This document shows, in pieces, positions 1 through 8,461 of a stretch of 64,000 nucleotides of DNA. The DNA is from Phycisphaerales bacterium. Its GTDB lineage: Bacteria > Planctomycetota > Phycisphaerae > Phycisphaerales > UBA1924. Made by a program: the position numbers and the translations under genes. The notes beneath the pieces are model-generated. The model saw only the letters and a list, made by a program, of their open reading frames with translations, was not told the origin of the DNA and searched no databases. The stretch covers positions 1 to 64,000 of the forward strand of contig JACVCL010000001.1 in the NCBI GenBank assembly GCA_016742075.1, read 5' to 3'. Positions within the stretch are counted from its first letter, which is position 1. Each line of letters starts with the position of its first letter.

Positions 1-32
1 GGGGGGTGGGGGGGGGGGGGGGGGGTGGGGGG
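1..32. other. Poly-G run at window edge, probable assembly artefact
   Basis: The first 32 bases are G except for two T (positions 7 and 26). Translated, they would put a run of glycines in front of an otherwise normal amidohydrolase fragment. Runs like this at a contig end are typical of no-signal read ends in two-colour sequencing. I infer an artefact; a true G-tract cannot be excluded from this sequence. Confidence 0.6.
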
Positions 33-602
33 CGAAGCCTCCGCCTTGAGATGCTCGGTGGTGTGCTGAGCGGCGAAGTTCCCCTCATCGTCACGTGCAA
101 CCGGGCGCAGGACATCGACTCGGTGATCCGTATCGCGGAAGAGTTCAAGATCCGCGTGTTCCTCTCCTCGGCCTCCGAGAGCTTCCTGCTCACCGACCGC
201 ATCAAGGCCGCGGGCGATCGCGTGGCGGGGGTCTTCTGCCACCCGCTCATGCAGCGGGCCGTCGGGGAGACGGAGAATCAGAGCTTCGAGACCCCGGCCC
301 GGCTTCAGCAGGCGGGGATCCCCTTCGCCATCCAGTCCGGTTATGAGGGGTACGTGCCCAAGGTTCGCGTGGTGCTGTTCGAAGCGGCGATCGCAGCGGC
401 GAACGGCCTCACGTTCGATCAGGCCCTGGCCGCGATCACCATCTCGCCAGCGCGTCTTCTGGGCATCGGCGATCGCGTCGGGTCGCTGGAGGTCGGCAAG
501 GACGGGGATGTCGCGATGTACGGGGGCGACCCGTTCGAGTACACGACGCGCTGCACCGGCGTGGTGATCGACGGAAAGATCGTCAGCGACGAGAAGCGCT
601 GA
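1..602 (+). CDS. Amidohydrolase family protein, C-terminal fragment
   Basis: This is the C-terminal part of a metal-dependent amidohydrolase of the imidazolonepropionase-like group; the N-terminal metal-binding half lies outside the window. Reliable coding begins around position 36, after the poly-G run. Family signatures are the SGEVPLIVTCNRAQDID segment, the GYEGYVPK segment, and the closing TISPARLLGIGDRVGSLEVGKDGD stretch (about residues 145-168 of the fragment) followed by a VVIDGKIV tail strand. The usual GTD metal-ligand motif is not seen where expected; the sequence reads IPFAIQSGYEGYVP instead, so this may be a divergent or non-canonical subfamily. Substrate unknown. The stop codon lies 40 bp from the convergent hydrolase gene. 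Confidence 0.8.
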   Translation, partial: GVGGGGGGGGRSLRLEMLGGVLSGEVPLIVTCNRAQDIDSVIRIAEEFKIRVFLSSASESFLLTDRIKAAGDRVAGVFCHPLMQRAVGETENQSFETPARLQQAGIPFAIQSGYEGYVPKVRVVLFEAAIAAANGLTFDQALAAITISPARLLGIGDRVGSLEVGKDGDVAMYGGDPFEYTTRCTGVVIDGKIVSDEKR

Positions 603-642
603 GCCGGGGGTGACGCCGAACGGCCGCCATCGGCGCCCGGCC

Positions 643-3117
643 TCAGCGGACGGCTGAGTCTTCCGCCGAGTACTCCCACGCTGGCCCGAAGAAGCCCGCG
701 GCTTCGAGCCCCGGCTCGCCCTCGGTCAGCATCGATGCACGGATGACCACGAAGTCTGGGATCCCCACCCCGGACACGAAGGTCGGCATGCGGTCGGTGA
801 GCCGCATGCCGACAATACCGGTCCCGCCGATGGCCGCGACCATCGTCCGTTCCTCGCCCGGCCGGGGCCGGACGAGCAGCAGCGAAAGATCCCCGCCGTC
901 GATCGTGCGTTGCGGCATCGTGATCGTGCCCGACGAGGCATCCACGGGTGTGCCGATCAGAAACCGTCCCCAGGCCCGGTTCGTGGTGCTGTTGCCGTAG
1001 AGCACGATCGACCTCCCGCCCAGCGCGGCCAGCTCGGCCTCGGTGTCCGCAACCACGTCAAACCCGCCGTTGCCACGCACCCAGAACTGCTCCGAGTCGT
1101 ATCGGGCCCGCGCCAAAGCCCACGCGTTCTCCTCGGGAGTGCCGCCAGTGCCGTACACCAGCACCGGGCGGTGATCGAATGCCAGTTTGAAGGGTCCGGC
1201 CCGGGCGGGACTCTTCTCCTGCGGGCCCGCCGGGCCCGCGGCCGTCCATCGTCCCGAGGCCTCACGCAGCAGGTGCACGACGCCCCGGGGATCCGGTGGC
1301 GCGGGATCGATCGGCTGACTGTCGGCGGTGATCTGGACCGCTCCGGCTGCCCCCGCTGCCGCGCTGGTGTCGATCGCCAGACGCCGCACGTTCTCGGTCT
1401 CAACAACAACGCGCGGCGGCGTGCCCTCGACGCGCGCGTGCGCCTTCGAGGGCAGCAGGCTCCGCTGCTGCTGCACGATGCTCAGCCAGTCGCGCGACGC
1501 TGAGACGGCAGGATTCATCGTGGTGAATCGCACGGAGCGAACGGCGTTCGGATCCGGCCTGACACGCCCGGCCACGAAGTTCATCAGCGGCGGCCAGTCG
1601 ACGCACTCGTTGCCCCACCAGTGGCCCGCACCGAGCTTCTCAAAGTACGCAAAGTCCGCGTGGAACTCGGCCAGCTCGCGACGCATCCGGCGGGCCTGCT
1701 CCACCGGCACGTTGTCGTCGGTGTCCCCGTGAAGCACGTACACGCCCAAGCCATCAAGGTTCCGTACCAGCCGCAGCGTGTCGCTCCCCGCCGCCGACCG
1801 CCTTAGCACCTCGGCCGGGGTTCCGGGGCGGGCCTCGGGGGGCGGTCCCCCCGCGTACGTGAGAAAGCTGATCCAGCCGGCCGAGGGAGCGATGGCGGCG
1901 AACGAGCCGGGATACGTCACGCCCAGATGCCACGTGCCGTGCCCCCCCATGGAGTGCCCGGTCAGATACACGCGGCGGGGATCGGCCCCGAAACGTCCGA
2001 CCGCCAGGGTCAGCACCTCCAGCGCGTCCATGCGGCCCCAGTCCTCCCAGTCGAAGCCGAAGGGTCGGCGGTTCGTCGGGGCGACGATCACGGCCCACGG
2101 CTTGGCCGAATAGGCCCGGGCCTGCGAGATCGCCTCCACCGAGGCGCCGTGCAACGACAGGATCAGCGCCGGCGCTTCTCCCGGCCGGCCCGGGCCCTTG
2201 GCTCGCGGCACCACCGAGTAATACTGCGCCGAACCATCGATCAACGAGATGAAGGTCTCGCTGCGGGTGGCGTCGGCCGGTCGGACCGCCACCGGGAACG
2301 GCCGCGCCGGTGAGCGGCCCCCGGGAAGGTCGTCGCACAGGAACTCGACTACCACCCGCGCCGGGCCTGCGTCCGGCGGCCGTTCGGGAAGGCTCACCGG
2401 CAGCTTCCGGGCGGAAAGAGGCGGCAGCACGACCGCCTCGCTGGTGGTGGCGGCAGCGGGCGAGCCCTCCCACGCGGCGGCCAGGCGGCCCCGCTTCTCG
2501 GCCGTGGTGGCGTTGACCACGACGACGCCCGCCACGCCGCAGGCGGTCTGTCCCTCGACGGCGTCGGGCAGCGTGGCGTCCTCGGCCAGCACGTAGACCG
2601 ACGCTTCAGGGGCCTCCAGTGCCGCTCTCACCCGTCCCCGCGGGGCCGACAGCACGATCTCATTGATGCCCTTCCGCAGGACGATCGGCAACCGCACGGT
2701 GCCGGTCGCGTACGGGTCGCCGGCTCGGGGCTCGCCGTTCACGTACGCCACGCCGTTCCCCTCTGCGTGCAGGATCCGGATGGCTTCCGCGTCGGACTCC
2801 GCGGCGAACGCCACATACCCGCCACGCACGGCCTCGCCGGAGAACCAACCGTCGGCGTCCGGTGCGACCCGGGTCCATCGACCCGCTGATCCGCCGGGCA
2901 GCCCCAGTTCAGCATCCTCGGCCGCGTCGGCCCGCCCCGTGCGAACCACGCGGTCCTCGACGGCGTCCCGCCGGAGCAGTGTCCGGCCTCCGCGTGAGGC
3001 CGCGGATATCGCGAGCCCATCGCGGAGCACGAGCCGCTCGGCCCCGGCGGGAGGCGCGGCCGCGGTCGTCGACAGGAAGAAGAGGACCGCAGCGGCGGCG
3101 TGAGCGTGTCGGTTCAT
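643..3117 (-). CDS. Exported alpha/beta-hydrolase (prolyl oligopeptidase/esterase type)
   Basis: An 824-residue protein. Residues 1-27 (MNRHAHAAAAVLFF...) form a signal peptide, so it should act outside the cytoplasm. After about 280 residues of beta-rich N-terminal region comes a serine hydrolase domain with the nucleophile elbow GHSMGG (Ser near 389), a probable acid in HGDTDDNVP (Asp near 467) and a His in GAGHWWG (near 499). The last 300 residues resemble the C-terminal region of planctomycete peptidase/esterase-like proteins, but I assign no function to them. I chose the ATG at 3117 over the upstream codon at 3147 because it begins the signal peptide and has TACATT 7 nt upstream with no Shine-Dalgarno site. 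Substrate (peptide or ester) cannot be told from sequence. Confidence 0.82.
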   Translation of the reverse strand: MNRHAHAAAAVLFFLSTTAAAPPAGAERLVLRDGLAISAASRGGRTLLRRDAVEDRVVRTGRADAAEDAELGLPGGSAGRWTRVAPDADGWFSGEAVRGGYVAFAAESDAEAIRILHAEGNGVAYVNGEPRAGDPYATGTVRLPIVLRKGINEIVLSAPRGRVRAALEAPEASVYVLAEDATLPDAVEGQTACGVAGVVVVNATTAEKRGRLAAAWEGSPAAATTSEAVVLPPLSARKLPVSLPERPPDAGPARVVVEFLCDDLPGGRSPARPFPVAVRPADATRSETFISLIDGSAQYYSVVPRAKGPGRPGEAPALILSLHGASVEAISQARAYSAKPWAVIVAPTNRRPFGFDWEDWGRMDALEVLTLAVGRFGADPRRVYLTGHSMGGHGTWHLGVTYPGSFAAIAPSAGWISFLTYAGGPPPEARPGTPAEVLRRSAAGSDTLRLVRNLDGLGVYVLHGDTDDNVPVEQARRMRRELAEFHADFAYFEKLGAGHWWGNECVDWPPLMNFVAGRVRPDPNAVRSVRFTTMNPAVSASRDWLSIVQQQRSLLPSKAHARVEGTPPRVVVETENVRRLAIDTSAAAGAAGAVQITADSQPIDPAPPDPRGVVHLLREASGRWTAAGPAGPQEKSPARAGPFKLAFDHRPVLVYGTGGTPEENAWALARARYDSEQFWVRGNGGFDVVADTEAELAALGGRSIVLYGNSTTNRAWGRFLIGTPVDASSGTITMPQRTIDGGDLSLLLVRPRPGEERTMVAAIGGTGIVGMRLTDRMPTFVSGVGIPDFVVIRASMLTEGEPGLEAAGFFGPAWEYSAEDSAVR

Positions 3118-3130
3118 CGCCGCGAATGTA
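3118..3130 (-). promoter_or_regulatory. -10-like TACATT, leaderless start of hydrolase gene
   Basis: TACATT (3130 to 3125, minus strand) ends 7 nt before the ATG at 3117. No Shine-Dalgarno site lies between. The arrangement fits transcription starting at or next to the start codon. Confidence 0.5.
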
Positions 3131-3148
3131 CAGGCCCCGCGGCGCACG

Positions 3149-3179
3149 AAAAACCCCTCGCCCGGGAGCGGGCGAGGGG
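3149..3179 (-). terminator. Rho-independent terminator of the beta-strand-repeat gene
   Basis: An 11-bp perfect stem (3154-3164 with 3169-3179), 4-nt loop GGAG. On the minus strand it is followed by TTTTT (3153-3149). It lies 30 bp past the stop codon of the gene ending at 3211, in the right orientation. Confidence 0.85.
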
Positions 3180-3210
3180 CGGGGTTGAGGGCAGGGGGTT
3201 GCGAAGGGGC

Positions 3211-6200
3211 TCAGTTCGCCCGGCGGCGGCGGAGCGAGACGACCCCGGCCACGCCGAACATCGCCAGAGCGGCCGGCGAGGGGATCACATTGAGCAGGAC
3301 GGCCTGCGGGTTGGTGGTGATGTCGATCGCCGAGCCCGGCCACTGGGCCAGGAACGACGCGCTGAGCGTCAGGCCGTGGGCCGAGAGCGTCGGGCCGGTG
3401 TAGGAGAACAGCGTGTAGGTGCCGACGCCGAAACTGCCGCCCTGAACGATGTCGAGCTGGCCCTGGATCGACGGCAGCGCACCGGTAATGACCACGAGGT
3501 CGTTCGTGCCGCCGACGGTGTTCGCCACGTTGAGGTCGAACGAGAAGATGGAACCGGCCACCGAGGCGAGGGCGCCGATGGTGAGCGTGCCGGGACCGGC
3601 CACGCCGGGGCTGAGGATGCCGCCCGCGGCGATGTTCGCCGTGCCGGTCATGATGCCCGTGCCGGCGAGGATGGCGCCCGACGCCACGAGGACGTCGCCG
3701 GTGCCGGTCGCGGAGCCGGAGGTGTTCGTGATCCGCAGGGTGCCCGCGTTCACAGCGGTGTTGCCGGTGTAGTTGTTGCCGTTGCTGAAGACCAGGGTAC
3801 CGCCGCCGGTCTTGGTGATCGTCGCGCCCGTGGTGTTGGTGCCGGTGATGACGCCGGAGTAGGTGGTGAGGCCGGTGTTCACGATGGGCATCGCGACCGT
3901 GAACGCGCCAAGGCCGACCGGGCCGGTGAAGGTGATGTCATTGACACCCACGGTGCCGAAAGCGCCCGAGGCACCGGTGGAGGCCGTCATGCTGATCGGG
4001 TTCGCGATCGTCCTGGCGCCGCCGTCGGCGCGGAAGTTGCCGCCGAAGGCGGTCACGGTGATCGGCCCGCTGCCGAGCGCGGTGTCGGCCCCGACGCCGA
4101 AGATGTTGCCCAGGCCGGCGTCCAGGATCAGGCCGCCCGAGAAATCATTCGCCGCGTTCGACACGCTGTAGTTCCCGCCGAACAGGTAGAGCCCGCCGGC
4201 GCCGGTGATGGGCCCGCTGAGGTGGTAGTTCGAACCGGTGGAGAGGGCGGTGTTGAAGAAGCCGCCGTCCAGCATGAGCGTCCTGCTGAGCGTGAACGTG
4301 CCGGAGAACTCGGCGTACTGCGAAGCGCCGGTGGCGGCCTGATTAATCCGAGTCGGAGCGGTCGCAGTGGCCGTGCCGGTGAGCGTCACGGCGTTGGGAA
4401 CCTGCGAGACGTTGGGGCCGAGCGCCAGGGTCGTCTGGGTCGAAGTCGAGGTGTTGGAACCGAGCGTGATCGTGCCCGTGCCGACCGCGCTCGTCGACGC
4501 CAGCGTCAGCGTGCCGCTGCCCTGAATGGCGATGCCGCCGGTGAAGTCGCTGATGCCGGCCAGGGTGAGGCTGTTCGACGAGGCCGAGCTCGTGCCCACG
4601 GTCACCGAGCCGTTGCCGGTGATACGGCCGAGGAAGGTGCTGGTCGAGCCGACGGTCAGCGAGCCGGGGGAGCCCGGGCTGTTGAAGTCGATCGTGCCGT
4701 AGCCGGCGATCGCCCCGACCGTCTGACCGAGGCCGTTGAGATCGAGCACGCCGCCGGGCGAGACGGTGACGCTGGTGCTCGTGGAGTTCGGCAGGGCGCC
4801 GGCCACACCGAGAACCAGCCGGCCGCCCGAGATCACCGAGGTGCCGGTGAGCGACGGGTTGGCGGTGGAGAGCGTCAGGCTGCCGGGGCCGGACTTCAGG
4901 ATGCCCGCCGAGCCGGTGACCACCGACGAGATGTTCAGATTCCCGGAGGCGGTGTGCACCAGTGCCGCCGAGCTACCCAGAGCCAGGGTGCCGCCGGAAA
5001 TGGTGGCGCTGCCGCTCGAGATGATGCCGGCGTTGGTCGCGGCCATCGTGAGGGTGGAGCCGAGCGTGAGGCCCACGCCGGAGCCGAGGCGGAAGCCGAA
5101 GACCGTGGAGGCGGCGGGGATGGTCGTGGCGGCGGTGTAGTCGACCAGCTGCGTGCTGGTCGGGGCCGCCGCGTTGAGGGCGGTGTAGGCCGCGGCGATC
5201 ACGCCGTTGGCAGCGCTGTACGAGGCGTGGGACGACCCGACGCCCGTGGCCGAGGAGTCGTACACCGCGTACGGGAGCACGCTGTTGGTGAGCGTGGGGG
5301 CGGTGGCGAACATGATGTTGGTGCCACCAGCGGTGCCGCGGGCTGAGACGCCGAGGTTGTCACCCCGGAACAGCACCGATCCGGTGCCGGTGCGAGAGAA
5401 CGTGAGGAAGTTCAGATCGGTCGCGGTCGTGGCTCCGCCGCCGGTGACGGTCACGGTGCTCAGCCCGGTGAAGGCGCCGGAGCCCGCGACCGTCAACGAG
5501 CCGGCGAACTCACGGACGTCCGACGAGGCGTTGCCGACGAGAGCGACGCCGCCGCCGCCGAGGGTCATCGCACCCAGCGAAAGACGGTTGGCGACCTGCG
5601 ACGTGTTGTCGGCGCGGATCGTGCCGCCGGGGTTCACCGTGTACGAGCTGGCCCGCGCCAGCGAACCCGCGCCGCTGAGCGACAGCAGGCCGCCCGCCTG
5701 AGCAGAAGGCGCCGACGAGAAGATCGTGGTCGAACCGAGCGTCACGGGCCCGTCGAGCGGGTTGGCGGCGGTCAGGTTCAAATCACCGGAGCCGATCTGC
5801 GTGAGCCCGGCGGCGGTGGTCAGGCCCGGGGTGCCGACGGAGCCGGAGAACGTGATGCTGTTGCCGTTGGCGGTGTAGATCGTGCTGGTGGCGGTCGCCT
5901 GCACGTTCCGGCTGATGGCCAGGCCACCAGCGTTGGCACGCAGGATGCCGCCGCCGAGCACCAGATCGCCGCCGACGCCCAGGTTCGCGTCGCTCGAGAT
6001 GCCGAGCGTGCCCGACGCGAGCACGGTGTTGCCGGTATAGGTGTTGTTGCCCGACAGGTTCACGATGCCGCTGAGGCCGGAGTTGATGAACAGGGCGCCG
6101 CGGCCCAACACCCCGGCCGAGCCGGCATCCGAGATGGTGCCGTTGAGGTTGAGGCTCAGGATGCCGACGCTCGACACGATCCCGCCCGCAGGGCCGAGCG

Positions 6201-8130
6201 CGACGTCGCGGGAGGTCGAGAGGCTGGTCGCCCGGGCGTCGGTGAACACGGGCGAGGGCAGGAACGTGAGACCACCGGTGATGCCGCCGGCCAGCACCAG
6301 ACGGTTGGCGGCATTACCAAAGGCGCTGTCGGCCGAGACGAACGTCTGGCCGCTGTTGAACGTGGCGTCGCCGGTGAAGGTGTTCGCCCCGGTGAGGGTC
6401 AGGCTGGCCAGTCCGGCCTTGGTGAATCCGTTCGAGCCGCTGATGACACCGGCGATCGTCGCCGCGTTGGTGACGTGGGCGATGCCCTCGGCCGACCCGA
6501 AGTCGACGCCGGTCGCCACGATGCTCGGCAGCGGGGTCGAAGTGCCGCCGCCGACGAACGCGATCGCCCCGGTGGTGGGCACCAACCTGCCCGAGCCGTA
6601 CACCGCGGCGCCGCCGCCGAGCGTGCCCGCGTCGATCACGAAGCCCGGGGCGGACAGCGGGGTGTCGAAGCCGGCCTGGGTGTTGGGCGTGCTCGCCGTC
6701 GGCAGGCCGAACCGGACCGCCTGGCCGATCGGGGCGTTCCGCGACAGGTACGCCGTCGTGTTGTACTCGGCCAAGGTCAGCGTGCGGACACCGTTGGTGT
6801 CGTACGTCGCCAGGCCGCCGATGCCGCCGGTCTGCGTCTGGGCCGCGAACACCTCAGGGATGATCGTGCCGGGCACCGGGGCTCCGCCGTAGTAGAACTG
6901 CGACACGTTCGCACCGGCCGCGGCGCCGAGAAGGTTGCCGGTGATGTTCCACGTGCCCCGCAGCCCGCCGCGGCTGAGCGACGCGGCGTTGGCCACCGTC
7001 GTCTGCAGCGTATTGTTGTTGAACGAGACCGCGGCCGTACCGGTCGCGGTCATCGCGCCGAGGTTGTGGGTCGTGGGCCCGCCAGTCCCGCCAACCAGCG
7101 TCAGATTGCCGCGGTGCAGGTTGATCGCCGCCGAGGCATTGATACGGCTCGTCGGAGCCTGAGCCAGGTCGCCAAGGCTCAGGGTGTTGTTCGAGAACAC
7201 GCCGACCGCCGAGACGTTCGAGAGGCTGCCCGCGGCGCCGTTCACCGCCACGGTGTTGACCGACTGCACACCCGAGTTGATCACCAGGGCACCGGTGAAG
7301 CCGGAGTTCGCGCCGGTGAGGTTCGTCGTCGAGCCGGTGGTCTGCCCGAACGTCACCTGGCCCGAGCCGGCCAGGTTGCCGAGGCTCGCGCCATTCACGC
7401 CGGTGACCAGCGTGTTGGCCTGGTTGAAGTTGATCTGATTGGCGATGGTCATCGCCGTGCCGAAGCGGAGCTGGCCGCCGTTGACATTGAGCTGGTTGGC
7501 CGCGGCGCCGAGTTGCGTGTTCGAGCCGGTCATCAGGTAGATGCCGGAGTTCAGGCTCGTGTTGCCGATGAACGTGTTGGAGCCCGACATCGAGAAGATC
7601 GCGCGATTGTTGACCCCGATGTTCACGCCGTTGCCGCCGCTGATGATGCCGCTGAGCGTCACCGTGCCGAGGCCCGAGCCGCCCACGTTCAGCGCCTGGT
7701 TCAGCAGCAGGTTGGCGCTCACCGACGCCGCGCCGGCGCCCTGTTGGTTGATCAGCGACGAGGCCCCGTCGAAGGCGATCTGCGTGCCGCCGATCGAGAT
7801 GGCGCTCGATGCCTCATTCGAGAAGTTCAGTTGCGTGAGCACGAACGGAACCGGCGAGGGCACGTTGTTCGTCGACGTGTAGCCCGTCGAGAGGGTGGAG
7901 TTGTTGAACGTCAGCACCGTGGTCAGGCCGCTGGTCGGAACCGTCGCCGGCCCCCAGTTGGTCCCGGTGTTCCACGAACCGGTCCCGGTGGCCCACACCC
8001 ACTGGGCGCTGGCCGGCGCCGCGACGGCCATGAGCGAGGCCGCCGCCCCGGCCGAAGCCAGAACAGCCGCCACCGAACGCGACGAACGACCGGACGCGAC
8101 GACACCGCCGCCAATGTGTGCGGAACGCAT
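3211..8130 (-). CDS. Giant exported beta-strand-repeat protein with PEP-CTERM-like tail
   Basis: About 1,639 residues, rich in Gly, Ser, Thr, Ala and Asn and poor in Cys. An N-terminal export signal ends near AAPASAQW. The body is made of many copies of the autotransporter-associated beta-strand repeat (units such as GSNTFTGN, LTLTGANTFTGDAT, GNNTYTGNT), which fold as a long beta-helix in surface proteins. The C-terminus is a short sorting signal: IPSPAAL, a hydrophobic stretch, then the basic SLRRRRAN, as in planctomycete PEP-CTERM proteins. There is no C-terminal beta-barrel, so it is not a classical autotransporter. I chose the ATG at 8130 because a strong GGAGGAAG site lies 5 nt upstream; the in-frame codon at 8172 would add 14 residues and lacks such a site. 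A strong terminator follows at 3149-3179. Role: probable surface or matrix protein (inference). Confidence 0.85.
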   Translation of the reverse strand: MRSAHIGGGVVASGRSSRSVAAVLASAGAAASLMAVAAPASAQWVWATGTGSWNTGTNWGPATVPTSGLTTVLTFNNSTLSTGYTSTNNVPSPVPFVLTQLNFSNEASSAISIGGTQIAFDGASSLINQQGAGAASVSANLLLNQALNVGGSGLGTVTLSGIISGGNGVNIGVNNRAIFSMSGSNTFIGNTSLNSGIYLMTGSNTQLGAAANQLNVNGGQLRFGTAMTIANQINFNQANTLVTGVNGASLGNLAGSGQVTFGQTTGSTTNLTGANSGFTGALVINSGVQSVNTVAVNGAAGSLSNVSAVGVFSNNTLSLGDLAQAPTSRINASAAINLHRGNLTLVGGTGGPTTHNLGAMTATGTAAVSFNNNTLQTTVANAASLSRGGLRGTWNITGNLLGAAAGANVSQFYYGGAPVPGTIIPEVFAAQTQTGGIGGLATYDTNGVRTLTLAEYNTTAYLSRNAPIGQAVRFGLPTASTPNTQAGFDTPLSAPGFVIDAGTLGGGAAVYGSGRLVPTTGAIAFVGGGTSTPLPSIVATGVDFGSAEGIAHVTNAATIAGVISGSNGFTKAGLASLTLTGANTFTGDATFNSGQTFVSADSAFGNAANRLVLAGGITGGLTFLPSPVFTDARATSLSTSRDVALGPAGGIVSSVGILSLNLNGTISDAGSAGVLGRGALFINSGLSGIVNLSGNNTYTGNTVLASGTLGISSDANLGVGGDLVLGGGILRANAGGLAISRNVQATATSTIYTANGNSITFSGSVGTPGLTTAAGLTQIGSGDLNLTAANPLDGPVTLGSTTIFSSAPSAQAGGLLSLSGAGSLARASSYTVNPGGTIRADNTSQVANRLSLGAMTLGGGGVALVGNASSDVREFAGSLTVAGSGAFTGLSTVTVTGGGATTATDLNFLTFSRTGTGSVLFRGDNLGVSARGTAGGTNIMFATAPTLTNSVLPYAVYDSSATGVGSSHASYSAANGVIAAAYTALNAAAPTSTQLVDYTAATTIPAASTVFGFRLGSGVGLTLGSTLTMAATNAGIISSGSATISGGTLALGSSAALVHTASGNLNISSVVTGSAGILKSGPGSLTLSTANPSLTGTSVISGGRLVLGVAGALPNSTSTSVTVSPGGVLDLNGLGQTVGAIAGYGTIDFNSPGSPGSLTVGSTSTFLGRITGNGSVTVGTSSASSNSLTLAGISDFTGGIAIQGSGTLTLASTSAVGTGTITLGSNTSTSTQTTLALGPNVSQVPNAVTLTGTATATAPTRINQAATGASQYAEFSGTFTLSRTLMLDGGFFNTALSTGSNYHLSGPITGAGGLYLFGGNYSVSNAANDFSGGLILDAGLGNIFGVGADTALGSGPITVTAFGGNFRADGGARTIANPISMTASTGASGAFGTVGVNDITFTGPVGLGAFTVAMPIVNTGLTTYSGVITGTNTTGATITKTGGGTLVFSNGNNYTGNTAVNAGTLRITNTSGSATGTGDVLVASGAILAGTGIMTGTANIAAGGILSPGVAGPGTLTIGALASVAGSIFSFDLNVANTVGGTNDLVVITGALPSIQGQLDIVQGGSFGVGTYTLFSYTGPTLSAHGLTLSASFLAQWPGSAIDITTNPQAVLLNVIPSPAALAMFGVAGVVSLRRRRAN

Positions 8131-8229
8131 GCTTCTTCCTCCAGCGGCCGGACGTGAACGGCCGCTCGACACGAACCCGCGTCAGTTGTGCCGAAAGGCA
8201 CACCCCCTGACACGGGACTCAACGGGTGC

Positions 8230-8258
8230 AATCTGATCCCAGTTTCGGGCGTTGTCAA
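8230..8258 (-). promoter_or_regulatory. Sigma70-type promoter for the beta-strand-repeat gene
   Basis: A perfect -35 TTGACA (8258 to 8253, minus strand), a 17-nt spacer, then CAGATT (8235 to 8230) as a moderate -10. It would give a 5' leader of about 90 nt with the Shine-Dalgarno site near its end. Confidence 0.5.
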
Positions 8259-8351
8259 GAAGAAATCCCGAGCGCATGCCAAAATACCCCGGGGGATCTC
8301 GGCGGCGTCATCGCTCTTGATGATGCCGCTGGTCCGTCACCAGCGGCAGCC

Positions 8352-8380
8352 TTGTTTCCCTAGTTCAATGTGGGTAAACT
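8352..8380 (+). promoter_or_regulatory. Possible promoter for PAS histidine kinase
   Basis: TTGTTT (8352-8357), 17-nt spacer, TAAACT (8375-8380). The -10 is fair and the -35 weak. It lies about 80 bp before the annotated start codon. Confidence 0.35.
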
Positions 8381-8461
8381 CCCGCGTCGGGTGGGGTCGA
8401 CGAACGGACTCGGCGGGCGAAGCATCTCCCGCTGGGTAGGGCCCGGGACGGATGTGCCTCC

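Larger units (their letters stand above)
8131..8461. other. Divergent intergenic region with promoters both ways
   Basis: 331 bp between the divergent beta-strand-repeat gene and the PAS histidine kinase gene. It is more A+T-rich than its surroundings and holds one promoter candidate for each direction (listed separately). I see no ORF of interest and no terminator. Confidence 0.6.

Noticed and set aside
3211-8130. Classical type V autotransporter
   Set aside because: The repeats match autotransporter passengers, but there is no C-terminal beta-barrel; the tail is PEP-CTERM-like.
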